Positions 51,348 to 59,365 of a stretch of 64,000 nt of DNA are shown here, piece after piece. This DNA comes from SPCO01 sp964427285 (lineage in GTDB: Bacteria > Chloroflexota > Limnocylindria > Limnocylindrales > CSP1-4), in assembly GCA_964427285.1 (NCBI GenBank), contig CAYRTS010000005.1, positions 16,401 through 80,400 of the forward strand. Reading direction: 5' to 3'. The notes beneath the pieces are model-generated. The model was not told the DNA's origin. It was given only the letters and a program-made list of their open reading frames with translations, and made no database searches. Each line of letters opens with the position of its first letter. The first letter of the stretch is position 1. The position numbers and the translations under genes were made by a program.

Positions 51348-52112
51348 TCACGCCTCGGTCAGGATCTGCGGTCCATCGGCGGTCACCGCAATGGAATGCT
51401 CAAAATGCGCGGCCATGGAGCCGTCTGCGGTGACGACCGTCCAGTCATCAGCGAGGATCCTGGTGTCGTGGCCACCCAGCGTAAGCATCGGCTCGATGGC
51501 CAGGCAAAGGCCCGGCTCCAGTTTGCGCCCGGGACGACCCGTGCGGTAGTTGGGGACCTGCGGCTCCTCGTGCATCGCCGTCCCGATGCCATGACCGACA
51601 AACTGCCGGATGATGCCGAGGCCGCCCCGCAGCGCAACTTCCTGGACGGCCGCCGAGATGTCGTCGATGTGGTTGCCGGGGATGGCCGCGGCGATCCCGG
51701 CCGCCAGGGCGTCGCGGGTCAGGTCGATGAGCTCGCGGATGCGCGCCGGCGGATCGCCGACGAAGAAGGTTCGCGCGGCATCGCCATGCCAGCCGTCCAC
51801 GATCGCGCCGGCGTCCACGGACACGATCTGCCCCGCGCGGATGGTGCGGGCGCCCGGGATGCCGTGGACGATCTCGTCGTCGATCGAAATACACAGACTG
51901 GCCGGGAACGGGCGGTTCGGATTGATCCCCGGATACCCCTTGAACGATGGGATGGCCCCGGCCGCCCGGATATGGTCCTCCGCCATGGCGTCCAGGTCCG
52001 CGGTGGAGACGCCGGGCCGAAGTTCGGCCCCGACCTGGTCGAGGACCTGGGCGACGATTCGCCCTGCCTGGCGCATGCGTTCGATCTCCGACCGGGACTT
52101 GCGGGTCACCAT
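51348..52112 (-). CDS. map: Methionine aminopeptidase type I
   Basis: 254 residues. Metal ligands are visible in SVDAGAIVDGWHGDAARTFFVG (two Asp), GHGIGTAMHEEPQVPNY (His) and CLAIEPMLTLGG (Glu); VCS-type start KSRSEIERMRQAGRIVAQVL is typical. It removes the initiator Met from new proteins. It lies one base after adk, in the classic secY-adk-map-infA order. Confidence 0.97.
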   Translation of the reverse strand: MVTRKSRSEIERMRQAGRIVAQVLDQVGAELRPGVSTADLDAMAEDHIRAAGAIPSFKGYPGINPNRPFPASLCISIDDEIVHGIPGARTIRAGQIVSVDAGAIVDGWHGDAARTFFVGDPPARIRELIDLTRDALAAGIAAAIPGNHIDDISAAVQEVALRGGLGIIRQFVGHGIGTAMHEEPQVPNYRTGRPGRKLEPGLCLAIEPMLTLGGHDTRILADDWTVVTADGSMAAHFEHSIAVTADGPQILTEA

Positions 52113-52113
52113 C

Positions 52114-52776
52114 TCAGTTGACCGCGGGTTCCTGCCCGGCCAGCGCCAGCACTCCCGCGGTCACGCTGTCGATCGAGCGGGTTCCGTCGACGTTGCGCAG
52201 GACCCCGGACTGGCGGTAATGGTTCACCACCTCGCGAAGCGGGGGGATCTGCTGGGCCATCCGTGCCCGTACCGTCACCTCATCGTCGTCGTTGCGCAGG
52301 ATGAGCGGCGAACCATCGAGGTCGCACACGTCGATCTTCTGAGGGGGGTTCGAGGCGACGTTGTAGACATGACCGTTGGCGGCACAGATGCGCCGACTTG
52401 CCATCCGCGCGACGAGGTCGTTTTCGGGGACATCGATGTAGATGGCGAGGTCCACCCGCCCACCCGTTCCCAAAAGCGCTCGATCGAGGGCTTGCGCCTG
52501 GCCAAGCGTTCGCGGAAACCCGTCGAGGATCGCGCCGCCGCGAGCGTCACTGGCCTGCAGTCGATCGAGAAAGATCCCCACCATCGTCTCGTCCGGAACC
52601 AATTGACCGCGACTCATGAACCGGTCGGCCTGGACCCCCAGTGAGGTGCCGGCACCCACAGCGGCCCGGAGCAGATCGCCCGAAGCGAGGATCGGCACGC
52701 CGATCCGCCTCGCCAGCATCGGCGCCTGCGTCCCCTTCCCGGCGCCCGGCGCGCCGAGCAGGACCACGACGGTCAT
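52114..52776 (-). CDS. adk: Adenylate kinase
   Basis: 220 residues: Walker loop VVLLGAPGAGKGTQAPMLA, ILDGFPRTLGQAQALD, and a long LID domain (RRICAANGHVYNVASNPPQKIDVCDLDG). The LID keeps two cysteines but not the full Cys4 zinc set of Gram-positive enzymes. It interconverts ATP + AMP and 2 ADP. Confidence 0.97.
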   Translation of the reverse strand: MTVVVLLGAPGAGKGTQAPMLARRIGVPILASGDLLRAAVGAGTSLGVQADRFMSRGQLVPDETMVGIFLDRLQASDARGGAILDGFPRTLGQAQALDRALLGTGGRVDLAIYIDVPENDLVARMASRRICAANGHVYNVASNPPQKIDVCDLDGSPLILRNDDDEVTVRARMAQQIPPLREVVNHYRQSGVLRNVDGTRSIDSVTAGVLALAGQEPAVN

Positions 52777-52787
52777 TGCCCGGTCGC

Positions 52788-52902
52788 GGCGCCCATGGCG
52801 AAGTCAGTCCAAGGCGTCGGGGAGCACGCTCGCGCGCGCACCTGTGGGTGCGTAAGTGAGCGCGCGGAGCGGACGACGCGGGAATGGCTCGCCATGGGCG
52901 TC
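52788..52902. repeat. Nested inverted repeats between secY and adk, including GC-rich element copy A
   Basis: Outer arms GGCGCCCATGGCGA (52788-52801) and TCGCCATGGGCGTC (52889-52902) pair at 13 of 14 positions. Inside, GCTCGCGCGC (52828-52837) can pair with GCGCGCGGAGC (52860-52870) with a bulge, and CGCACC/GGTGCG (52837-52842/52847-52852) forms an inner hairpin with a TGTG loop. The core 52818-52866 is related to 63545-63597 and 46379-46416. The whole 145-base gap otherwise lacks a gene. Confidence 0.65.
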
Positions 52903-52921
52903 GCCGTTGTAAGAGCCACGT

Positions 52922-54202
52922 TCACCTGATGAAGCCTTCGTAGTTGCGCATCATCAATTGCGCTTCGATCTGCTTCATGGTCTCGACAACCACCGAGACG
53001 ACAATGAGCAGGCTGGTGCCGCCGAGAGCGAGGGACGCGAGATCCGGTACCAGGAGCCCGACGACTGAGGGCGACACGGCCACGAGGGCAAGGAACGACG
53101 CGCCGGCAAACGTGATCCGACTGACCACCCGGGCAAGGTAATCCTGCGTCGGTCGACCAGGCCGGATCCCGGGGATGAAGCCGCCGTTCTTGCGGAGCTG
53201 TTCCGCGGTCTCATCCGGCTTGAAGGTGAAGGCCGTGTAGAAGTAGGTGAACCCGACCGTCAACAGGAAGTAGAGCGCGATGTAGATAAGCGACTGCGGG
53301 TTGAAGAACGCGACGATGCCGCGCGCGATGTCCGCCACGATCGTGACGTCCGAGGTCGTGAAGTAGGACGCCAGCTGCTGCGGGAAGAGCAGGATGCTGA
53401 TCGCAAAGATGATCGGGATGACGCCGGCCTGGTTCACCCGCAGCGGCAGGAAGGTCTGGCCACCCGAATACATCCGGCGACCGCGAACCCGGCTCGCGTA
53501 CTGGATCGGGATCCGTCGCTGGCCCTCCTGGATGTAGATGATCACCGCGACCGCGGCGACCGCGACCAGACCAAAGGCGATCAGGATCGTAATGTTCGGA
53601 TTGAGCAGGAAGGCCCCAATCGCGCCCGGAGCCTGGCTGACGATCCCGGCGAAGATGATGAAGCTGATCCCGTTGCCGATCCCTCGCTCGGTGATCAGTT
53701 CGCCGATCCACATCAGGGCGATCGCCCCGGCGGTCAGGGTCGCGATCTGGGTCAGTGTCGTGAAGCTCCCCAGATCGAAGGTGCCGGTCAGTACCTGTTG
53801 CGAGTTGAGCAATGCCAGAAAGCCGTACGACTGCAGCATCGCCATCGGCACGGTCAGGTAACGGGTGTACTGGTTGATCTTGTTGCGCCCGTATTCGCCC
53901 TCTCGGCTGAGGGCCTGGAGCGACGGCACGACGCCGCTCATGAGCTGCATGATGATCGATGCATTGATGTACGGGTTCATGCCCACGGCCACGACCGAGA
54001 AGTTGGCCAGGCCGCCACCAGAGAACAGGTTAAGCAGGCCGATGAGCGCGTTGCCCTCGACAAAGTCGCGCAGCTGTGCCTTGTCGATGCCGGGCACCGG
54101 CACAGCCGCCAGCAGCCGGAAGACGATCAGCAGCCCCAGGACATAGAGGACCCGGCGCCGGATGTCCGGCGCCCGCAGAGCATTGAGCAGGGAGTCGAAC
54201 AC
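52922..54202 (-). CDS. secY: Protein translocase subunit SecY
   Basis: 426 residues with ten transmembrane helices. RRVLYVLGLLIVFRLLAAVPVPGID at the start, GGLANFSVVAVGMNPYINASIIMQLM (plug/TM2 region), QYTRYLTVPMAMLQSYGF and GIRPGRPTQDYLARVVSRITFAGA are standard. It forms the Sec channel with SecE and SecG. It is located between rplO and adk. Confidence 0.98.
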   Translation of the reverse strand: MFDSLLNALRAPDIRRRVLYVLGLLIVFRLLAAVPVPGIDKAQLRDFVEGNALIGLLNLFSGGGLANFSVVAVGMNPYINASIIMQLMSGVVPSLQALSREGEYGRNKINQYTRYLTVPMAMLQSYGFLALLNSQQVLTGTFDLGSFTTLTQIATLTAGAIALMWIGELITERGIGNGISFIIFAGIVSQAPGAIGAFLLNPNITILIAFGLVAVAAVAVIIYIQEGQRRIPIQYASRVRGRRMYSGGQTFLPLRVNQAGVIPIIFAISILLFPQQLASYFTTSDVTIVADIARGIVAFFNPQSLIYIALYFLLTVGFTYFYTAFTFKPDETAEQLRKNGGFIPGIRPGRPTQDYLARVVSRITFAGASFLALVAVSPSVVGLLVPDLASLALGGTSLLIVVSVVVETMKQIEAQLMMRNYEGFIR

Positions 54203-54204
54203 GA

Positions 54205-55092
54205 TCAGGTGCCGGTCGTCGAATCGGCAGCTCCGGGCTCCGTATCGGCCGCGGGTCCGTTCGCGTTGTCGGGACCAGCCTCCTTGGCCGTTCCGCCGCC
54301 CTTGGCCGTTCCGCCGCCCTTGGCCGTTCCGCCGCCCTTGGCCGTTCCGCCGCCCTTGGCCGGCTTCGCGGCCTTCTCGGCCCTCGCCGCCGCGCTGCTC
54401 CGAGCCGGCTTCGCGGCCGCCGCCATGGCTCGCTCTTCACGGGCGGCCGCCGTGGCTGCGGCCAGAGCGGCAGTCCTGGCGATCGCGGCCGTCCGCGCGA
54501 GCGCGTGCTTGCCGATCTTTGGAGCCGCGAGCTTCGGAACGGCGCCGGCGTCGGTCTCGGCGGTCAAGCCGAGCGCGGCCATCGGACTGGCCGGGACCTC
54601 CAGGACGTTGACGCTGCCTCCGGCGGCCTCGATCTTGCGGCGCGCCGAAGCGGTGAATGCGTCGGCCACCACGAACAACGGCGTTGCCAGTTCCCCATTG
54701 CCCAGGATCTTGAGCGGCTTGCGCAGGGTCCGGACCAGACCGACGGCGCGCAGGATGTCCTGATTGACGGTCGTCGGTCCGGCCGTCGGGCCATCGCCGG
54801 CAGGTACCGCGAGCGCGAACCCGCCACGCTGCGCCACAGCCTCGATCGCGCCGATGTTCACGACTTCGTAGTCGACCTTGAACCGATTGGTAAAGCCGCG
54901 GAGCTTGGGGATGCGCATATGCAGCGGGGTCTGACCGCCCTCGAACCAGGGTGGAATCGAGCCGCCTGCTCGTGCTTTCTGACCCTTGGTTCCGCGACCC
55001 GCGGTCTTGCCCTTGCCCGCCGCGATGCCCCGGCCGACCCGGGTGCGGGCCTGGCGTGAACCGTCCGCCGGGCGGAGATCGTGTAGCTTCAT
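54205..55092 (-). CDS. rplO: 50S ribosomal protein uL15 with long repeat-bearing C-terminal tail
   Basis: 295 residues, twice the normal 145-150. Residues 1-165 are a regular uL15 (MKLHDLRPADGSRQARTRVGRG, GQKARAGGSIPPWFEGGQTPLHMRIPKLRGF). The remaining 130 residues are Ala/Lys/Arg-rich helix-like sequence, then exactly repeated GGGTAK units, then an acidic end. The ATG overlaps the rpmD stop as ATGA. The tail shows no known domain and is in frame with no break, so it is probably translated. Confidence 0.96.
   Translation of the reverse strand: MKLHDLRPADGSRQARTRVGRGIAAGKGKTAGRGTKGQKARAGGSIPPWFEGGQTPLHMRIPKLRGFTNRFKVDYEVVNIGAIEAVAQRGGFALAVPAGDGPTAGPTTVNQDILRAVGLVRTLRKPLKILGNGELATPLFVVADAFTASARRKIEAAGGSVNVLEVPASPMAALGLTAETDAGAVPKLAAPKIGKHALARTAAIARTAALAAATAAAREERAMAAAAKPARSSAAARAEKAAKPAKGGGTAKGGGTAKGGGTAKGGGTAKEAGPDNANGPAADTEPGAADSTTGT
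54283..54354 (-). repeat. 18-bp tandem repeat inside rplO, four perfect copies
   Basis: The plus-strand unit CTTGGCCGTTCCGCCGCC repeats exactly at 54283, 54301, 54319 and 54337, with a partial unit after it. On the coding strand each copy specifies Gly-Gly-Gly-Thr-Ala-Lys. DNA-level identity of the copies points to recent slippage expansion. Confidence 0.95.
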
Positions 55093-55298
55093 GACTCCCC
55101 TGCCGTGTCGGTATCGGCGATTTCCTCGACCGTGACCAGGAAGCGGACCTGACGGACCATGCCGCGGGTTGCCGGGTTGTCCGTGACGATGCTGCTGCTG
55201 CCGATCCCGTGGAGACCCAGTGCGCGCGCGGTGGCCCGGTTTCGTGCGATATGACTGATCGTGCTCTTCACCTGGGTCACCTTGAGCTTAGCGGGCAC
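55089..55298 (-). CDS. rpmD: 50S ribosomal protein uL30
   Basis: 69 residues starting with GTG: KLKVTQVKSTISHIARNRATARALGLHGIGSSSIVTDNPATRGMVRQV, then an acidic tail. It overlaps rpsE by 11 bases and rplO by four. Confidence 0.95.
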   Translation of the reverse strand: MPAKLKVTQVKSTISHIARNRATARALGLHGIGSSSIVTDNPATRGMVRQVRFLVTVEEIADTDTAGES

Positions 55299-55827
55299 CG
55301 GCCACCTCCCTGGCGGGCGCCGGTTGGCCCGGGATCCGGCTCACGAGCTTGATCCCGCGACGCGCACCGAGCTCCTCGGCCGAATGCAGGCTGCGCAGCG
55401 CCGCGATCGTGGCGCGCGTGACGTTGACCGGATTGGTCGAGCCATGGGTCTTGGACAGGATGTCCCGCACCCCGGCCGCCTCGAGGACAGCCCGGACCGC
55501 GCCGCCGGCGATGACACCCGTCCCCTGCGAGGCCGGCTTGAGCAGCACCCGGCTGGCGCAGTACTCCGTCCGAACCTCATGCGGGATGGTGGTCCCGACC
55601 ATCGGGATCTTGATCAGGTTCTTCTTGGCATCCTCTACGCCCTTGCGAATGGACTCAGGGACTTCGCCGGCCTTGCCGAGCCCGACGCCGACAGTGCCGG
55701 CGCCGTCACCGACGACAATGATCGCGCTGAAGCTGAACCGCCGGCCGCCCTTGACGACCTTGGCGACCCGATTGATCTGGACGACGCGCTCCTCGAGCGC
55801 GAGCTTTGATCCGTCGATACGTGCCAC
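55288..55827 (-). CDS. rpsE: 30S ribosomal protein uS5
   Basis: 179 residues: LEERVVQINRVAKVVKGGRRFSFSAIIVVGDGAGTVGVGLGKAGEVPE and KTHGSTNPVNVTRATIAAL. uS5 contributes to decoding fidelity. Confidence 0.97.
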   Translation of the reverse strand: MARIDGSKLALEERVVQINRVAKVVKGGRRFSFSAIIVVGDGAGTVGVGLGKAGEVPESIRKGVEDAKKNLIKIPMVGTTIPHEVRTEYCASRVLLKPASQGTGVIAGGAVRAVLEAAGVRDILSKTHGSTNPVNVTRATIAALRSLHSAEELGARRGIKLVSRIPGQPAPAREVAGAR

Positions 55828-55842
55828 GTGGGCTCCTTCCGA

Positions 55843-56205
55843 TCAGAAATCGAGTCCGGCCTGGCGAGCGGCATCGGCGAGCGACTTGACCCGCCCGTGA
55901 TACCGGAACCCGGCTCGGTCGAATACCACGCGCTCGACCCCGGCGGCCTTCGCCCGTTCCGCAACGAGCTTGCCCACGACGGCCGCTTCAGCCGACTTGG
56001 TTGCCGTGGAGCCCTTGAGCTCCTTGTCCGCCGTTGAGGCGGCCGCCAGCGTACGGCCGGACGCATCGTCGATCACCTGGGCATAGATGTGGTTGAGGCT
56101 GCGAAAGACGGCGAGACGCGGGCGCCCGTCCGTACCCGCCAGGCGCAGGCGAATCCGGTTGTGGCGCTTCTGTCGCGCGGCGCCGCGAGACGTTGCCTTG
56201 GTCAT
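55843..56205 (-). CDS. rplR: 50S ribosomal protein uL18
   Basis: 120 residues: RLRLAGTDGRPRLAVFRSLNHIYAQVIDDASGRTLAAAST and FDRAGFRYHGRVKSLADAARQAGLDF. It binds 5S rRNA. Confidence 0.97.
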   Translation of the reverse strand: MTKATSRGAARQKRHNRIRLRLAGTDGRPRLAVFRSLNHIYAQVIDDASGRTLAAASTADKELKGSTATKSAEAAVVGKLVAERAKAAGVERVVFDRAGFRYHGRVKSLADAARQAGLDF

Positions 56206-56232
56206 CGGTTTCGATCCTTGCTGATCACGGGA

Positions 56233-56784
56233 TTACTTCTTGCCCCCGATCTTGCCGGCCTTGCCGGCCTTGCGCCGGATGTACTCGCCGGCGTAGCGCA
56301 CGCCCTTGCCCTTGTACGGCTCGGGCTTGCGTGTCGAGCGCACCTTGGCAGCGATCTGCCCGACGAGTTCCTTGTCGATCCCGACGACCGCGAGACGGGT
56401 CGGGGTCTCGACTTCGAAGCTGATGCCATCGGGTGGATCGATCTCGATCTGATGGCTGTAGCCCAGGTTGAGCTGGAGCTTGCGACCAACGAGCGCGGCG
56501 CGATACCCGACACCGGTGATCTCGAGTCCCTTGCGATAACCGTCGGTGACACCGACGACCATGTTGTTGACCAAGGTCCGGGTGAGCCCGTGCAGCTGCT
56601 TGTGGGTCTTCTGTTCAGTCGGCCGCGTGACAACCAGGGTTGCGTCCTGGCGGCTGACGGTGATGTCGGGGTGCAGCGCACGGTTCAGGCTGCCCCGCGG
56701 CCCCTTGACCGTCACGCTCCGCCCGTCGATCGTCACGTCGACGCCGGCCGGAACCGCGATCGGGAGTCGTCCAATTCTCGACAT
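56233..56784 (-). CDS. rplF: 50S ribosomal protein uL6
   Basis: 183 residues: SRIGRLPIAVPAGVDVTIDGRSVTVKGPRGSLNRALH, NNMVVGVTDGYRKGLEITGVGYRA and RKPEPYKGKGVRYAGEYIRRKAGKAGK. Confidence 0.98.
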   Translation of the reverse strand: MSRIGRLPIAVPAGVDVTIDGRSVTVKGPRGSLNRALHPDITVSRQDATLVVTRPTEQKTHKQLHGLTRTLVNNMVVGVTDGYRKGLEITGVGYRAALVGRKLQLNLGYSHQIEIDPPDGISFEVETPTRLAVVGIDKELVGQIAAKVRSTRKPEPYKGKGVRYAGEYIRRKAGKAGKIGGKK

Positions 56785-56795
56785 GTGCTCTCCGG

Positions 56796-57194
56796 CTACC
56801 AGACGAACGCGAGGACTTCGCCGCCCAGCTGCGCCTGGCGCGCCTGCTGGCCGGTCATGATCCCCTGGCTCGTGCTGACGATGACGATGCCCAGCCCGCC
56901 AAGCACGCGCGGAATGTCCGTCTTGCGGGCATAGACCCGCAGACCGGGTTTGCTGATCCGTTTGAGACCGGACACGACGGAAACCTTGCCATCGACGTAC
57001 TTGAGCGTCAGCCGGAGGACGGCCATCGGGCCGTCCTGCTCTTCGCGAACGTCAGCGATGAAGCCCTCGGCCTTCAGGATCCGGGCAATCTCACGCTTGG
57101 TCCGCGACGCGGGAACGACCACCTCGGTGTGGCGGGCCCGGGAAGCGTTCCGGACACGGGTGAGCATGTCGGCGATCGGGTCGGAGATGTTCAT
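56796..57194 (-). CDS. rpsH: 30S ribosomal protein uS8
   Basis: 132 residues: DPIADMLTRVRNASRARHTEVVVPASRTKREIARILKAEGFI, LKRISKPGLRVYARKTDIPRVLGGLGIVIVSTSQGIMT. Confidence 0.98.
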   Translation of the reverse strand: MNISDPIADMLTRVRNASRARHTEVVVPASRTKREIARILKAEGFIADVREEQDGPMAVLRLTLKYVDGKVSVVSGLKRISKPGLRVYARKTDIPRVLGGLGIVIVSTSQGIMTGQQARQAQLGGEVLAFVW

Positions 57195-57201
57195 CGGTCC
57201 C

Positions 57202-57387
57202 CTACCAGCTCGACTTTAGGACGCCCGGGAGTTCGCCAAGCAGCGCCATCTCCCGGAAGCAGATGCGGCACAGGGCGAACCGTCGGATAAAGGCGCGCGG
57301 CCGACCGCACACGGTGCAACGGTGGTAGCCCTGAACCTTGTGTCGTGGTGTCCGCGCCGCCTTGGCGATCATCGATTTCTTGGCCAT
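57202..57387 (-). CDS. rpsN: 30S ribosomal protein uS14, zinc form
   Basis: 61 residues: YHRCTVCGRPRAFIRRFALCRICFREMALLGELPGVLKSSW, with Cys 24, 27, 40 and 43 binding zinc. The short zinc form is typical of Gram-positives, Thermus and Chloroflexota. Confidence 0.98.
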   Translation of the reverse strand: MAKKSMIAKAARTPRHKVQGYHRCTVCGRPRAFIRRFALCRICFREMALLGELPGVLKSSW

Positions 57388-57405
57388 GTGTCTCCCTCCC
57401 CGCGC

Positions 57406-57948
57406 CTACGAGGCGAAGGGCATGCCGAGGAGTTCGAGAAGCTTCTTCGATTCCTCGTCTGTCTTCGCCGTCGTCACGATGCTGATTTCCAGCCCTCGGA
57501 GGCGGTCCACCTTGTCGTAGTCGATCTCCGGGAACGCGAGTTGTTCGCGCAAACCGAGCGTGTAGTTGCCCCGCCCATCAAAGGACTTGCCGGGGATTCC
57601 GCGAAAGTCGCGGATCCGGGGCAGGGCGAGCGTGGTCAATCGATCCATAAAGTCCCACATCCGTTCCCCGCGAAGGGTGACCTTGGCTCCGATGGAGTTG
57701 CCGGTACGGACCCGAAACTGGGCGATCGATCGTTTGGCCTTGGTCACGATGGGCTTCTGGCCAGTGATGGTGGCCAGGTCGCCAATCGCGGCATCGAGGG
57801 CCTTGGCATTGGTGAGCGACTCACCGAGCCCGATGTTGATCACGATCTTGGCCAGGCGCGGGACCTGCATCGGGTTGCCGTATTCGAACTGCCTGCGCAG
57901 CGCCGGAGCGACCTCGACCGTGTAGCGTTGCTGGAGCCGGCTGGTCAC
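57406..57948 (-). CDS. rplE: 50S ribosomal protein uL5
   Basis: 180 residues: GNPMQVPRLAKIVINIGLGESLTNAKALDAAIGDL, LRGERMWDFMDRLTTLALPRIRDFRG. GTG at 57948 overlaps the rplX stop as GTGA; the longer frame to 58044 lies inside rplX. Confidence 0.97.
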   Translation of the reverse strand: MTSRLQQRYTVEVAPALRRQFEYGNPMQVPRLAKIVINIGLGESLTNAKALDAAIGDLATITGQKPIVTKAKRSIAQFRVRTGNSIGAKVTLRGERMWDFMDRLTTLALPRIRDFRGIPGKSFDGRGNYTLGLREQLAFPEIDYDKVDRLRGLEISIVTTAKTDEESKKLLELLGMPFAS

Positions 57949-58385
57949 GCCTTCACCTCCAGCTGCTGGCCGCAATGTCGGCAGACGCGCACCCGGCGGC
58001 CGGTTTCGAGGGTCGCATGGGCGATCCGGGTCGGCTTGCTGCAATCCGTGCAGACGAGCATGACCCGCGCGATCGGCAGTGGCTGCGCGATCTCGAGGAT
58101 GCCGCCCTGCTGAATCTTGGGGGTCCGATCGTTCGCGTTCGACGACTGCCGCGGCTTGGTGTGGCGCTTGGCGATGTTGATCCCCTCGATCACGACCTTG
58201 ACGCCACCCGCCGGCGAGCTCCGCCGAAACGGGCTGCGGGCACTGCTCGGGGATGCCTCGCGGCGGATCACGTGGTCGACGACGCCACGCTTGCCTGCGT
58301 CCTTGCCGGCCAGCACGACGACGGTGTCCCCTCGGCGGATCTCGGGAACCTTTGGGCTGCGGGGGCGCGCGACACGGACGGCCAT
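57945..58385 (-). CDS. rplX: 50S ribosomal protein uL24 with zinc-knuckle C-terminus
   Basis: 146 residues, longer than the usual 100-110. The KOW motif is RRGDTVVVLAGKDAGKRGVVDHV; a Ser/Ala/Arg insertion (about 44-58) precedes VVIEGINIAKRHTKP; the C-terminal part has a four-cysteine pattern VMLVCTDCSKPTR and VCRHCGQQ. Its Shine-Dalgarno GGAGG is embedded in the rplN codons for the conserved uL14 end. Confidence 0.96.
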   Translation of the reverse strand: MAVRVARPRSPKVPEIRRGDTVVVLAGKDAGKRGVVDHVIRREASPSSARSPFRRSSPAGGVKVVIEGINIAKRHTKPRQSSNANDRTPKIQQGGILEIAQPLPIARVMLVCTDCSKPTRIAHATLETGRRVRVCRHCGQQLEVKA

Positions 58386-58753
58386 CCCAGGACCTCCGGG
58401 GCGAGCGAGACGATCTTCATGTAGTTCCGATCGCGCAGTTCGCGCGCGACCGGCCCGAAGATCCGGGTCCCACGCGGGTTGCCCTGGTTGTTGATCAGGA
58501 CGGCCGCGTTTTCGTCGAACCGGATGTAGCTACCGTCGGGCCGGCCGTACTCCTTGGCCGTGCGCACGATCACGGCGCGGACGACGTCGCCCTTCTTGAC
58601 AGCGGCGTTGGGGATCGCCTGCTTGACGCTGGCAATGATCACGTCACCCACCCCGGCATCGGTCTTGAGGGATCGACCCATCACCCGGATGCACTGGATG
58701 GTGCGGGCACCGGTGTTGTCGGCAACCTTGAGGCGGGTCTGGACCTGGATCAT
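58268..58753 (-). CDS. rplN: 50S ribosomal protein uL14, apparently extended through the rplX start
   Basis: Residues 1-122 are a normal uL14 (MIQVQTRLKVADNTGARTIQCIRVMG, ending NYMKIVSLAPEVL). Instead of a stop, GGATGG follows: the ATG of rplX is entered out of frame and the uL14 frame continues for 39 more residues (GWPSVSRAPAAQRF...) to 58268, overlapping rplX by 118 bases. Either a true extension or a single-base error at the stop codon. Confidence 0.95.
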   Translation of the reverse strand: MIQVQTRLKVADNTGARTIQCIRVMGRSLKTDAGVGDVIIASVKQAIPNAAVKKGDVVRAVIVRTAKEYGRPDGSYIRFDENAAVLINNQGNPRGTRIFGPVARELRDRNYMKIVSLAPEVLGWPSVSRAPAAQRFPRSAEGTPSSCWPARTQASVASSTT

Positions 58754-59151
58754 GTGCCAGTCTCGCCAGCAGGCGTCGCGGCCTCGTCCGCGCCTCGCGC
58801 GCGTCCGGGATGCGCCGCGGAGTGGAGCGCCTCGGTCGTGGCGGCCTCCTCGCCAACAAGTTCGCCCGGCAGTGCGTGATCGCCGCTGCGCTGGATCACC
58901 GAGACCAGCCGCCAGCGCTTTGTGGCGGACAGGGGGCGGGATTCCTCGATCAGGACGGTGTCGCCGATCCGGGCATCGTTGGTCTCGTCATGGGCCTTGA
59001 ACTTCGTGGACAGGCGGATGACCCGCTTGTACAGCCGGTGGCGAGCCAGACGCTCGATGGACACGACGATCGTCTTGTCCATCCGGTCGCTGACCACCCG
59101 GCCAACCTTGGTCTTGCGTTTTCCTTGCACGTGGGTGTCTGCTCCTGTCAT
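58750..59151 (-). CDS. rpsQ: 30S ribosomal protein uS17 with C-terminal tail
   Basis: 133 residues against the usual 80-90. The OB-fold core (KTKVGRVVSDRMDKTIVVSIERLARHRLYKRVIRLSTKFKAHDE, ending WRLVSVIQRS) stops near residue 88; the rest is a Gly/Ala/Glu-rich acidic tail. It overlaps rplN as ATGA (58750-58753). Confidence 0.96.
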   Translation of the reverse strand: MTGADTHVQGKRKTKVGRVVSDRMDKTIVVSIERLARHRLYKRVIRLSTKFKAHDETNDARIGDTVLIEESRPLSATKRWRLVSVIQRSGDHALPGELVGEEAATTEALHSAAHPGRARGADEAATPAGETGT

Positions 59152-59164
59152 CGCGCGCCCTCCT

Positions 59165-59365
59165 TCAGGCCGTCTTGCCGAGCTTGCGCTCGCGCTGGAC
59201 GGTCAGGATCCGGGCGATCGTTCGCCGCGTCTGCGGGATCGCGCTGTAGTCCTTGAGCTGCCGTGTCGACAGTGCGAATCGGGCCCCCCAGAGGTCCTGC
59301 TTGGCCTCGCGGAGCGCATCCTCGAGCTCCGGATCGGACAACTGGCGAACCTTGTCGATATCCAT
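59165..59365 (-). CDS. rpmC: 50S ribosomal protein uL29
   Basis: 66 residues: MDIDKVRQLSDPELEDALREAKQDLWGARFALSTRQLKDYSAIPQTRRTIARILTVQRERK. The ATG overlaps the rplP stop as TGATG. It lies at the tunnel exit on the ribosome. Confidence 0.97.
   Translation of the reverse strand: MDIDKVRQLSDPELEDALREAKQDLWGARFALSTRQLKDYSAIPQTRRTIARILTVQRERKLGKTA

Noticed and set aside
58268..58385. Frameshift within rplN
   Set aside because: The uL14 frame is intact to its conserved end; the oddity is a missing stop codon, not a shifted frame, so the gene was not called a pseudogene.
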